Source: a virus | Direction: 5' to 3' (one strand) | Virus record (IMG/VR): IMGVR_UViG_3300030520_001131 | Coordinates: 1-21,948 of that record | Length of the DNA: 21,948 nt | Shown here: positions 8,489 to 15,278 of the stretch, piece after piece | Layout of the letters: every line of letters begins with the position of its first letter | Position numbering within the stretch: position 1 is the stretch's first letter | Notes under the pieces: model-generated | What the model was told of the DNA's origin: nothing | The model's input: only the letters and a program-made list of their open reading frames with translations | Databases searched by the model: none | Position numbers and translations under genes: made by a program

Positions 8489-8954
8489 GGCGCCGCCTCC
8501 TTTCTTGATGGGCCCAGAAACTGAAATACCGCCGAGGCCGGTCCAGCAGATCGACGTCGCGGTCCAGGTCGCCCAGGGTCACGCAGCCGTCCTTGCGCAC
8601 CGCGTGGACCACCACGCCGGGCGCGATCAGGATCGCGCCGTGGCTGAACGCGCGGCCGAACTTGAACAGGATCAGATCGCCAGCTTGGCCGTCGGCCGCG
8701 GCGATCTCATCGGCGTAGCGCAAGACGAAGCTGGCATAGCGTTCTTCCTCGCGGTGAAGGTGCCAGTCGGCGGGGTAGTCGCCGGTGTCGAACTTCTGGA
8801 TCAGCCCGACAGCCGACCAGACCCCGATCGGCAACTGCGCGCAATCAACGCCAACGCCCTTCAGGCAGGCGCGGTGGTGGTAGGGCGTGCCGAGCCAGGC
8901 GCACGCCTCCGCGGCCACGCGGGCGCGTTCCGAGAGTTCGGAGGGTGGGGGCAT
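8478..8954 (-). CDS. NlpC/P60-family tail peptidase
   Basis: 158 residues with the start placed at the ATG at 8954 (MPPPSELSER), where family similarity begins; a TTG at 9020 would add 22 residues, and neither start has a strong ribosome site. The catalytic triad is readable: Cys38 in GVDCAQLP, His105 in FSHGAILI and His117 in VVVHAV. The family cleaves peptidoglycan stem peptides, and in tailed phages and GTAs (gp14) it sits at the tail tip and opens the wall during DNA entry. The position directly before the hub gene is the canonical one. The stop TAG at 8478-8480 lies inside the hub gene start. Family call is firm; exact start is uncertain. Confidence 0.88.
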   Translation of the reverse strand: MPPPSELSERARVAAEACAWLGTPYHHRACLKGVGVDCAQLPIGVWSAVGLIQKFDTGDYPADWHLHREEERYASFVLRYADEIAAADGQAGDLILFKFGRAFSHGAILIAPGVVVHAVRKDGCVTLGDLDRDVDLLDRPRRYFSFWAHQERRRRHGR

Positions 8955-9120
8955 GGGACTACGATCTGCTGGACGACCTGCTCCGCGGCAATAGGCGCAG
9001 TCGTATTTGTGGCTAGTCAATCCGGGTGGAGCGCCCGAGCAGAAGGCTTAGCGCAACGCCGTTCAGGTCTCGCAATTGATCAGGTTCTCTCGCGCCGAAG
9101 CGCCAAACCAAAGGCTGGCC
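8955..9120. other. Spacer between the membrane-gene cassette and NlpC/P60
   Basis: This is one of the few sizeable gaps in an otherwise tightly packed operon. On the minus strand, just after the stop of the 98-residue membrane protein, there is a short GCGC-TTCG-GCGC hairpin (9092-9103) without a T-run, too weak to call a terminator. A TTG-initiated in-frame extension of NlpC/P60 covers 8955-9020. No other gene seen. Confidence 0.4.
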
Positions 9121-9417
9121 TTAGATCGCGTGCATCAGTCGCGATAGGACTTGGCGGACCAATTCCAGCTCGGACTCTTTGACCGCTGTCAAACCGGCAA
9201 AAACTGCCGTCGACGCCGCCACGCAGTTCATCATCGCCGGCGCTTCGGGCATGTCCCTGCCCCAGATCGGGAACATCGAGGCCAACCACCAAAAGGAGCC
9301 GGACACCAGAATCGCCCAAACAGTCAAATGTGAAAACGGATAGAAGCCTGTAACGGCACAGAAAACGAAAACAAACGTTAGGGTGAACGATTGAATCGCC
9401 CTGGTCAGCGTGGGCAT
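9121..9417 (-). CDS. Small three-segment membrane protein (moron; holin-like topology)
   Basis: 98 residues. Three hydrophobic segments are visible, at roughly 10-28, 31-49 and 59-79, followed by a charged C-terminal helix (KESELELVRQVLSRLMHAI). This size and layout resemble class I holins, but I see no diagnostic motif and no dedicated endolysin beside it, so a superinfection-exclusion or surface-modification role is equally possible. It starts 21 bp after the upstream 198-residue gene and has a poor ribosome site. Codon use is less GC-rich than in the tail genes on either side, consistent with later insertion. Not a recognised family. Confidence 0.7.
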   Translation of the reverse strand: MPTLTRAIQSFTLTFVFVFCAVTGFYPFSHLTVWAILVSGSFWWLASMFPIWGRDMPEAPAMMNCVAASTAVFAGLTAVKESELELVRQVLSRLMHAI

Positions 9418-9438
9418 TCTATTGTGAATCGCGCCAAG

Positions 9439-10035
9439 TCAATGGGTTCTGCGGGTAAATAGAGAGAGAGACGCAGAAAATAACCCAAGGGACACTATTA
9501 CAAATAGCGGCCACGCGGTCACGAGCAGTGTCCTAGCGAATATAACGCTAAGGCCGCATATCGTAATTCCAGGCAAGGTCGACAGGAAAATAGCCCGCAA
9601 CTCCGCCTTTATATCGTGATGCAATGGCGGCTTCTTAAGGAAGCCATGCTTCTGCAGATCGTCGTGTTCATCCACGGTGTCGACCTCCCGGTCGACCGGA
9701 GCCTGCAACATTCGTTCCAGCTGCGCTTCATGCGCGAGTAGGTCGTTAAACACGCGTTCGACCTCACGCGTCACCGGCCTTTGGGGACCCTCGGATGGGC
9801 TCACAACGCCGCTCAACCGCCTACGCGCGGTGCGGACGGTCGTAAGGGCCAATTCCAGGTCCTCGATTTTGCGGCGATCGGTCACCGCATCGTCCCACGC
9901 AACGGATTCGCCATAGATCGAGGCGCCGCCCGTGGCCTCGATCTCGGTGCGACCATCGATAACGTCAGACGCTTGGTCGTCCTCATCCGGAAAGGACCCG
10001 TACGCGTCAAACAATTTAGGTTTGATGGCCGGCAT
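9439..10035 (-). CDS. Unrecognised membrane-anchored protein (moron)
   Basis: 198 residues. Residues 1-145 are hydrophilic, with an acidic stretch near the N-terminus (DEDDQASDVIDGRTEIEA) and likely helical, charged segments at 50-120. The C-terminus carries two closely spaced hydrophobic segments (about 148-165 and 169-191) and ends in RRTH, predicting a cytoplasmic domain anchored by a membrane hairpin. It forms a two-gene unit with the following small membrane protein and interrupts the conserved DUF2163-NlpC/P60 adjacency. A weak AGGA lies about 12 bases before the ATG. No family recognised. Cytoplasmic-domain-plus-anchor designs occur in phage exclusion and abortive-infection proteins, but that role is inference only. 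Confidence 0.72.
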   Translation of the reverse strand: MPAIKPKLFDAYGSFPDEDDQASDVIDGRTEIEATGGASIYGESVAWDDAVTDRRKIEDLELALTTVRTARRRLSGVVSPSEGPQRPVTREVERVFNDLLAHEAQLERMLQAPVDREVDTVDEHDDLQKHGFLKKPPLHHDIKAELRAIFLSTLPGITICGLSVIFARTLLVTAWPLFVIVSLGLFSASLSLFTRRTH

Positions 10036-10435
10036 GCTAGGCGTGTCCTACGAGCGGTCGCATCATCACGCCACCTCAAAAGAGTCGTCGGCGCCCCCCG
10101 CCGATGAGTCGCCAACCCACTGGGCCGTGCCTTCGGCGCACGCTCAAGCGCTGGGACCGGAGGAACTTCCGCAGTGGGCGGTGACAATTTCTTTAACGAA
10201 CCTTGAAGGAATTGCAATGGCTTTGCTCGGCCTGGAGTTGCATCCGTCCGGAGCGAAGATTGATGCCCCGGTTGAACAAACCGAGGAGGATAATAGACCT
10301 TCGCTAACGCAGTCCCAATGACATTGACGTAAGTCAACCCCACGTCGAGACCGCGGGGTGAAGAACGCGACAAACGAGTATCCGTTCCACTCCACATTCT
10401 GCTATTGCGCGCCACCAGTCCATTCCCGCTCTTGG
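10036..10435. other. 400-bp gap before the membrane-gene cassette
   Basis: No convincing gene. The stretch is less GC-rich than the tail genes. On the minus strand it contains a candidate promoter (10290-10318) that would leave a leader of about 250 bases before the ATG at 10035. A short dyad TTGAC-GTAA-GTCAA lies at 10324-10337. A 98-codon plus-strand frame (10025-10321) starts with a weak AGG, looks moderately protein-like but matches nothing I know, and runs against the operon; I do not call it. A minus-strand 83-codon frame (10144-10395) is also unconvincing. Confidence 0.5.
10290..10318 (-). promoter_or_regulatory. Candidate sigma-70-type promoter for the membrane-gene cassette
   Basis: On the minus strand, TTGGGA (10318-10313) and TATTAT (10295-10290) are separated by exactly 17 bases, giving 4/6 and 5/6 matches to the general consensus. 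It lies in the 400-bp gap and points at the two membrane-protein genes. An independent promoter is what lysogenically expressed morons usually have. The call rests on motif matching alone. Confidence 0.35.
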
Positions 10436-11332
10436 CTAACCCCCCACGCCCACCGCACCGGTCACCGCCGGCGGCGTGAACGGCTGGCCCCTGAAATGGA
10501 TCAGGTTGCCGAACGCCGTGCAGGCGGCCATGGTCAGGTTGCAGCCTCGATAGGCGGTGAACGTGTCGCCCGGCGCCGGCGCGGTCGGCAGCGGGAAGGC
10601 GAAGGTCATGGCGCCGCTGGCGTTCGCATAGGTGGCGATGGCGCGAGATAGGCCGGCGTTGGCGCCGGTCAGCCAGATCAGCTGGCCCTGGGTGAAGAAG
10701 CCGTCGGCCTGGGTCATATTCGTGTCGCAGGCGGTGGTGGTCCCGCCGCCGGTCACGGCGCCGTTGAAGGCGTAGCTCGCCTTGTTCAGGGCGCAGCTGG
10801 AATCGTAGAGGGTGTTCAGACAGCCGGCCTGGAAGACATCGGGACCCATATTGACGTTGAGCAGCACGGTCCAGGCCGAGACCGTCATTTCGAACTGGGT
10901 GCGCGACAGGTTCTTGAGTGACGTCACGCGGCCGCTGAAGGCGATGGTCACGCCGGTGATCGGCTGGCCCCAGGCCGGCAGATAGGCGCGGTAGAGCACG
11001 ACCGTCGCGCCATCCAGGCCGTTGCCGCGCACGAAGGGCAGCACCGGCACGCCGTTGATCAGGTCGGTGGGCGCGGCCGTGATGGTGGCGTCCAAGGTGG
11101 CGACCTCGACCCCAAGCTTGGTGGTGATCTTGCCGCGATCGATGGCCGGACCCGCCGTCCAGGTGTTCCCGTTGAAGCTGAGCGGCGTGTTGAAGCCGGC
11201 GCCGTGCCAGCGGACCACGGCGCCGCCGTTCAGGGTGATCGACCACAGGTCGGCCATGACGAAATCGGCGCCGCCGTTCAGCAGGGCGAGGGTGGCGCCG
11301 GGATGCCCGGTCGCGTCGATCGGAGTCAGCAT
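10436..11332 (-). CDS. DUF2163 tail baseplate protein (GTA gp13-like)
   Basis: 298 residues. The ATG at 11332 overlaps the stop of the DUF2460 gene by one base (TGATG); the longer open frame upstream is antisense shadow. Family features are visible: N-terminal ADLWSITLNGGAVVRWH, a mid-region Cys pair (AGCLNTLYDSSCALNKASY) and the C-terminal GCNLTMAACTAFGNLIHFRG block. In GTA-type tails the DUF2163 protein sits at the baseplate between distal tail protein and hub. The C-terminus differs from the usual ending after FRG (QPFTPPAVTG, then a Gly/Val tail), and this is the end next to the inserted cassette. Confidence 0.88.
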   Translation of the reverse strand: MLTPIDATGHPGATLALLNGGADFVMADLWSITLNGGAVVRWHGAGFNTPLSFNGNTWTAGPAIDRGKITTKLGVEVATLDATITAAPTDLINGVPVLPFVRGNGLDGATVVLYRAYLPAWGQPITGVTIAFSGRVTSLKNLSRTQFEMTVSAWTVLLNVNMGPDVFQAGCLNTLYDSSCALNKASYAFNGAVTGGGTTTACDTNMTQADGFFTQGQLIWLTGANAGLSRAIATYANASGAMTFAFPLPTAPAPGDTFTAYRGCNLTMAACTAFGNLIHFRGQPFTPPAVTGAVGVGG

Positions 11333-12540
11333 CAGACCCTCAGACTGGTGAATTTCACCGACTTGCCGGACCAGAGCTGGCTGACCAGCTGTTCGAAGGT
11401 CAGGTCGTCGGCGAGGAAGCGGCAGCCGAAATAGTAGCAGCCGGTCCAGGTGAGCACCGCCCCGGCCGCCGGCGGGCCGGAAAAGGTGATCTTGCCGTTG
11501 GCGGCCATCGTGTAGGCCGTGGTCGCCGTCCCGTTGATGAAGACGGTCATGCCGAACGGCGCGTAGACCGGCTCGGGTTCGGCCTGGGTGAAGGTACGTC
11601 CGATCTGGAACGTGGCGGTCGAACCGTCGCCGGTGGCGAAAACCTGCGGGCTGGCCTGCTGATAGTCGCTGGGATCGAGGAACAGCCAGGGCTGGTACTG
11701 GCCCTGGCTGGTGTTGAAGAACGACCACAGGGCGGCGAGTTCGTCATTGGACGGGCGATGGCGAACCACCTCGTGGCTGAGCTCGAACTGCCAGAGCGGA
11801 TAGGGCCAGAGCGCGGTGCGGCGCTCTCGGCCCGAGGCGGCGCGCTTGACCTTGGTCGACCAGCGCGGCGCCTTGCCGAGCGTGATGGACTGGCCGGGCA
11901 ACAGGGGAAAAACCGGCAGGCCGTACTGGCCATTGCCGGCGGCGATTTCGGCCAGGGTCGCGGGCCGGATCGAGCATTGATACCAGTCGAGCAGGTTGGC
12001 GGCGGCGATGGAATGGCCGAACCCGTCCCAATGCGACATGGCGTAGAGGATGCAGGCGACGGAGCCTGGGTTGGCGACCTGGACTAGTTTCTTGAAGGCG
12101 TAGGTGGCGCCAGGCGTGCCTGCGCCCGGCGCGACGCCGCTCGAGTCCAGGTCGATGGTGAAATCGATCAGGCCATATTCGAGCTGGGTCGCATAGGCCG
12201 CGTCGTCGAACTGGGCCAGCACGCCGGCGCCGGTCAGCGCGCCGCTGGAGAGGTAGACGGTCGCCTCCAGCACGTACCAGCCGAGGCCCGGAAAGGGCGC
12301 CGGCGCGGTTGGGCCCAGCAGGGACTCGATACCACCGTCCGCCGCCGCGCCACCGGCGATCGCTGAATTCCAAACACCACCGGCGTCGACGCCGTTGATG
12401 GCGCCGGCCCCGTTGTTCCAGTTCTGCCAACCGGTCGGCAGGCCCACGCTTGGCGAGGGGAGGTTGAAGCGTGGATTGGGGTTGAGCGCGTAGTTGGCGC
12501 CGATCCCCGGCATGGACGTCGGGATATAGGTGAACGCCAT
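11332..12540 (-). CDS. DUF2460 distal tail protein with N-terminal jelly-roll-like domain (GTA gp12-like)
   Basis: 402 residues, about twice the usual DUF2460 length. The DUF2460 part is residues 205-402, with GLPVFPLLPGQSITLGKAPRWSTKV, the WPYPLWQFELSHE motif, and the C-terminal CYYFGCRFLADDLTFEQL block. Residues 15-195 are an added beta domain that reads like a carbohydrate-binding jelly roll: NYALNPNPRF, LPTGWQNWNNGAG, a long beta-rich middle, and NLLDWYQCSIRP at the end. The family forms the distal tail ring where the tube joins the baseplate. The gene follows the tape measure after 3 bp and overlaps the DUF2163 gene, as in GTAs. DUF2460 is confident; the carbohydrate-binding reading is from pattern only. 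Confidence 0.85.
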   Translation of the reverse strand: MAFTYIPTSMPGIGANYALNPNPRFNLPSPSVGLPTGWQNWNNGAGAINGVDAGGVWNSAIAGGAAADGGIESLLGPTAPAPFPGLGWYVLEATVYLSSGALTGAGVLAQFDDAAYATQLEYGLIDFTIDLDSSGVAPGAGTPGATYAFKKLVQVANPGSVACILYAMSHWDGFGHSIAAANLLDWYQCSIRPATLAEIAAGNGQYGLPVFPLLPGQSITLGKAPRWSTKVKRAASGRERRTALWPYPLWQFELSHEVVRHRPSNDELAALWSFFNTSQGQYQPWLFLDPSDYQQASPQVFATGDGSTATFQIGRTFTQAEPEPVYAPFGMTVFINGTATTAYTMAANGKITFSGPPAAGAVLTWTGCYYFGCRFLADDLTFEQLVSQLWSGKSVKFTSLRV

Positions 12541-12543
12541 CGG

Positions 12544-13836
12544 CTAGCCTCCGAAACCCTTGCCGTTGCGGCTGCGCACCAGGCTTTCCATGGCGGCGGC
12601 GTGGTCGCCGCGATTGGATTCCAGGACACGTCTGAGGCTCGCGCCGTCCATCACGCCGTGCAGATGCCAGTTGTGGATGTGCGTATCGCCCCCGCCCGCG
12701 CCGCCATCGCTGGCGGCGGATGACCCATTGAAATTGGCCGCGGCCAACTGGGCGCGCAGGGGATTGGCGATGCTGGCCGGCAAGATCATCTCGCTGGCGT
12801 GAGCCTGGACCAGGGGATTGACGCCCGCGGGGATGTCGTAGCCGCCGGCGGCCGAGGCCAGGGCGCCAAAAGCCTCGACCGCCGAGAAGGCCGCCGCGGC
12901 GGCGGCCGGCGCGATCAACCAGCCGACCAGGGGGATCGTCGAGGCCGAGGCGTAGGCGCCGGAGGCGGCCTGAACGGCGTTGTTCAGCGCGACCTTCTGG
13001 GCCGTCAGGAACGATGTAGACTGGGTCTGCTGGGCGGCCTGGACGTCATAGGCCGAGCGGACGACGAAGCCGGCCTGGGTCGCGCTGGTCTTGGTCGCCT
13101 CGGCGAATATCCAGTCGGAGACGATCTTGGCGACCACCTCGGCGAACTTGGTCAGGATCTGATTGCCGATGGAGGCCATGACCTTGCTGAAGGATTTGGT
13201 TCCCTCGGCCATCTGGACGACGCCCTGGGCGAAGTCGCGTGTGACCATGCCGATCGATTGGTCCCATTGCTGTTTGTACTGCTCCGCCTCGCGGCGACTG
13301 TCGGCGGAGCGCTGGCGGCTGGCGCTAAGATTGGCCGCGGCCATGGCCCTGTTTGCCTGGTCGTTGGCGGCCTGCTCGTCTCTCAGCAGTCGAATGAAAT
13401 CCGCTGAACTCAAGGTGGCGCTTTGCAGCGCCGTCTGGTCCGCGCTGATCCGCGCAGCGGCGATCGCCTGGGCCGCGTCGATGGCGACGGCTTGCTGCTG
13501 GGCGATCAGCGCCAGGGTCTGGCTGTGGGCCTGCTGGTGCGAGATCAGGCCTTCCTTGTCGGCCTGCTGCACGTCCAGCATCTGTTCGCGGATCGCTTCT
13601 TGTTGCGCGCGGACCTGGCTCTGGATCGTCTGGATGACCTGGTTGGCCGCCGCCTTCGCGCCGGCCGCCGAGGCGTTGAAGGGCGTCAGCGCCGCCGAGG
13701 CCATGGACGTCATCGAGGCGTTCACCGCCTGGACCTGGGCGGCGATGTCCTTGAGCGTGGTCTGCATCACTACGGCGGCGGACGAGACGCCGGCCGTATC
13801 GGCGGTGAACTTGACCTGCAGGTCGGTGTCGGCCAT
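12544..13836 (-). CDS. Tail tape measure protein
   Basis: 430 residues, with a good ribosome site (AAGGAG 7-8 bases before the ATG). The body (about 1-210) is Ala/Gln-rich and helical, with long coiled-coil-like stretches. A hydrophobic Ala-rich segment lies at about 300-335 (LVGWLIAPAAAAAAFSAVEA). The C-terminal block AAGGYDIPAGVNPLVQAHASEMILP is the hallmark of tape measures in this phage/GTA class, followed by a Gly- and His-rich tail (GGAGGGDTHIHNWHLHG). It sets tail length and is threaded inside the tube. At the usual ~1.5 angstrom per residue it would correspond to a short tail of roughly 60 nm. It lies between the chaperone extension and DUF2460, the canonical position. Confidence 0.88.
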   Translation of the reverse strand: MADTDLQVKFTADTAGVSSAAVVMQTTLKDIAAQVQAVNASMTSMASAALTPFNASAAGAKAAANQVIQTIQSQVRAQQEAIREQMLDVQQADKEGLISHQQAHSQTLALIAQQQAVAIDAAQAIAAARISADQTALQSATLSSADFIRLLRDEQAANDQANRAMAAANLSASRQRSADSRREAEQYKQQWDQSIGMVTRDFAQGVVQMAEGTKSFSKVMASIGNQILTKFAEVVAKIVSDWIFAEATKTSATQAGFVVRSAYDVQAAQQTQSTSFLTAQKVALNNAVQAASGAYASASTIPLVGWLIAPAAAAAAFSAVEAFGALASAAGGYDIPAGVNPLVQAHASEMILPASIANPLRAQLAAANFNGSSAASDGGAGGGDTHIHNWHLHGVMDGASLRRVLESNRGDHAAAMESLVRSRNGKGFGG

Positions 13837-13860
13837 CGGGGCTCCTTGCAGGATGGGCGG

Positions 13861-14160
13861 TCAGGCGCCCGCCCCGCCCGGAAAGGCTCGCAGGAAGTTC
13901 GCCAGGTCTTCGGGATCGTTTAGTTGGTCGGCGGCGTGGGGCCGCGGCTGGTTCAGGCCCAGATAGAGCGCGACCGCGATATAGGTCGGCGGGCCGTGGC
14001 GCGCCCAGTGCCGCTGCATGGCCCCATAGCGATGCAGGTCCCAGTGGGTCTCGATCCGGTCCCAGTCTCCGCCGCCGCAACCGGCGGCGACCAGTTCGGC
14101 GATCAGGCTGTCGAAGTCTCCGTCGAAGGGCTCGCCGCGCCCTCCGCCGGCGGCGCTTCC
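13861..14160 (-). CDS. -1-frame extension of tail assembly chaperone (GT-like; no start codon of its own)
   Basis: Between the chaperone and the tape measure, the -1 frame is open from 14226 to the TGA at 13861-13863. It has no ATG, GTG or TTG before the ATG at 14019, which would leave only 52 residues and cut into the coherent sequence. The frame encodes a convincing protein: a Gly-rich linker, then FDSLIAELVAAG, DWDRIETHWDLHRYGAMQRH, GPPTYIAVALYLGL and DPEDLANFLRAFP. Slippage at the G-run (14163-14159) would join 97 chaperone residues to 99 residues of this frame, giving about 196. This matches the lambda G/GT arrangement, in which a small share of ribosomes makes the extended chaperone that bridges tail tube subunits and tape measure. 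The coordinates given start at the first codon after the proposed slip. Confidence 0.7.
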   Translation of the reverse strand, partial: GSAAGGGRGEPFDGDFDSLIAELVAAGCGGGDWDRIETHWDLHRYGAMQRHWARHGPPTYIAVALYLGLNQPRPHAADQLNDPEDLANFLRAFPGGAGA

Positions 14161-14450
14161 CCCGACGCGGGGTCCTCCAGCGGGGCGGCCAGGCCGATTT
14201 CGACCATCAGCGCGTTCATGAAGGGCCTAAGGCCCGCCATTTCGCGTGGTGTCAGCCGTCCCTCCAACTGCTCGACGGTCAGGCTCTCGCCGATCGCGCC
14301 GACGGCGATGACGCCCAGAATGGCGTCGACGCCGGCCATCGGATCGGCCTCGCCCTGAACGGCGGCGATGTATTTCCAGGCCGCCTTGAGGGCCTTGAAA
14401 TTGGGCAGCGCGACGTCGATCGCCGCACCGCCGATGGTGACCTGCGCCAT
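14103..14450 (-). CDS. Tail assembly chaperone (G-like)
   Basis: 115 residues ending at the TGA 14103-14105. The N-terminus MAQVTIGGAAIDVALPNFKALKAAW is typical of the small chaperone/GTA gp10-like proteins after the major tail gene; residues 55-85 include LTVEQLEGRLTPREMAGL, and from about 90 the chain becomes Pro/Ala/Glu/Ser-rich and looks like read-out of a linker, as expected when a frameshift product carries the functional continuation. It begins 11 bp after the major tail stop. It binds tape measure and tube protein during assembly and is not expected in the mature particle. Confidence 0.75.
   Translation of the reverse strand: MAQVTIGGAAIDVALPNFKALKAAWKYIAAVQGEADPMAGVDAILGVIAVGAIGESLTVEQLEGRLTPREMAGLRPFMNALMVEIGLAAPLEDPASGEAPPAEGAASPSTETSTA
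14157..14163 (-). promoter_or_regulatory. Candidate -1 ribosomal frameshift site (GGGGGAA)
   Basis: On the minus strand the chaperone reads tcG GGG GAA. A Gly-tRNA on GGG can slip back one base and pair again with GGG, entering the -1 frame at GGA. This is the best homopolymer in the 120-base window where both frames are open (14226 to 14103). A GCGCC/GGCGC stem (14152-14156 with 14137-14141) lies immediately downstream and could stimulate the slip. It is not a perfect X-XXY-YYZ heptamer, since the second tRNA would re-pair imperfectly. Confidence 0.45.
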
Positions 14451-14461
14451 GTCCCCTGCCC

Positions 14462-15199
14462 TCAGCCCGTCATCGTGTAGCTGAAGACATTGCCGGTCCC
14501 GTCGTCCTGGGCGCTTATGTCCAGGCTGGTCAGGGTGAAATCGTCCAGCTTGAGCGGCATGGAAAGCTTGCCGGCCTGGACCGCGGGGAAGTTCATGAAC
14601 AGGGATTTCTTGCCTCCGGTTCCGGCGAACTGATTGACCAGGGTCATCGAGAAAATGATGCTGGAACCCATCGGCTGGTTGGTGAAGGCCAACTTGGTTC
14701 CCGTCGAGGTCGACGCGTAGACATAGCTGATCCGCACCGCGTCGCCGTTCAGCGTTGTGCTGAAGCTGTAGGCGCCCGCCGCGACGGAATATTGGTTGCC
14801 TGTCGGAGCCGAGGCGACGCGGGTCATGTAGAGGCCCGTCGCGACATTGTAGACGCCGAGATCCTGGGTCCAGTTGGCCGCATTGGCCACGGTGACCTCG
14901 CCGCTGGCGATCGTGCCCGTCTCGTCGACCGAGTTCAGGTTCTCACCCGGCTGAGTGGTCAGGCCGAAGAAGAGGTTGTTGAACAGGTTCGGATCGACCC
15001 GGCCGACGGCGGCCTTGATCTCGATCTTGCCCTTGCCGCGGGCCTGTTCGAGGGCGAATTGGTTGGAGCCGTAGAGCGCCTTGGTGTCGAAACTGAAATC
15101 GACGGAGACGTCCTGCAGAGCGCCGAAGCGCATCGGCGTGGGATTGGCGCCGGAGGGGGTGGCGAACAGATAGCCGACCCCGAAAACGGACTGAGGCAT
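14462..15199 (-). CDS. Major tail tube protein
   Basis: 245 residues with a strong ribosome site (AAAGGAA about 6 bases before the ATG). The sequence is beta-rich: an N-terminal VGYLFATPSGANPTPMRFGAL, then DVSVDFSFDTKALYGSNQFALEQARGKGKIEIKA, which is the typical tube-protein strand pattern, and a C-terminal PLKLDDFTLTSLDISAQDDG. The region at about 95-175 looks like an inserted beta domain (SGEVTVANAANWTQDLGVY onward). It builds the hexameric rings of the tail tube. Position between tail terminator and chaperone fits. It has its own leader with a large hairpin upstream. Confidence 0.85.
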   Translation of the reverse strand: MPQSVFGVGYLFATPSGANPTPMRFGALQDVSVDFSFDTKALYGSNQFALEQARGKGKIEIKAAVGRVDPNLFNNLFFGLTTQPGENLNSVDETGTIASGEVTVANAANWTQDLGVYNVATGLYMTRVASAPTGNQYSVAAGAYSFSTTLNGDAVRISYVYASTSTGTKLAFTNQPMGSSIIFSMTLVNQFAGTGGKKSLFMNFPAVQAGKLSMPLKLDDFTLTSLDISAQDDGTGNVFSYTMTG

Positions 15200-15228
15200 C
15201 GCGAAATTCCTTTACGATGAATTGTTTA

Positions 15229-15273
15229 GCGCTTTCCGAGCGGCGAACCGGTTCCCACTTCGCCTGAAAGCGC
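15229..15273 (-). promoter_or_regulatory. Two-tier hairpin in the leader of the major tail gene
   Basis: The minus-strand RNA can form GCGCTTTC/GAAAGCGC (15266-15273 with 15229-15236) enclosing GGCGAA/TTCGCC (15259-15264 with 15242-15247) and an 11-base loop. It sits in the 79-bp gap between the tail terminator stop and the major tail start. No T-run follows, so it is not a classic terminator; an mRNA processing or stabilising element is more likely. Confidence 0.45.
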
Positions 15274-15278
15274 CCTGT

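Noticed and set aside
7037-8524. Long plus-strand frame opposite the hub gene (and similar ones at 4106-5413, 12799-13407, 17667-18926, 18521-19669)
   Set aside because: Gly/Arg/Val-rich mirror translations typical of the antisense strand in high-GC DNA; no ribosome sites or domains.
8955-9020. TTG-initiated longer form of NlpC/P60
   Set aside because: No ribosome site and the added residues do not resemble the family; ATG at 8954 preferred, with low certainty.
9092-9103. Terminator after the membrane-gene cassette
   Set aside because: Only a 4-bp stem with a TTCG loop and no T-run.
10025-10321. 98-codon plus-strand frame in the 400-bp gap
   Set aside because: Weak ribosome site, no recognisable domain, opposite to the operon, and it overlaps the candidate promoter; kept only as a note.
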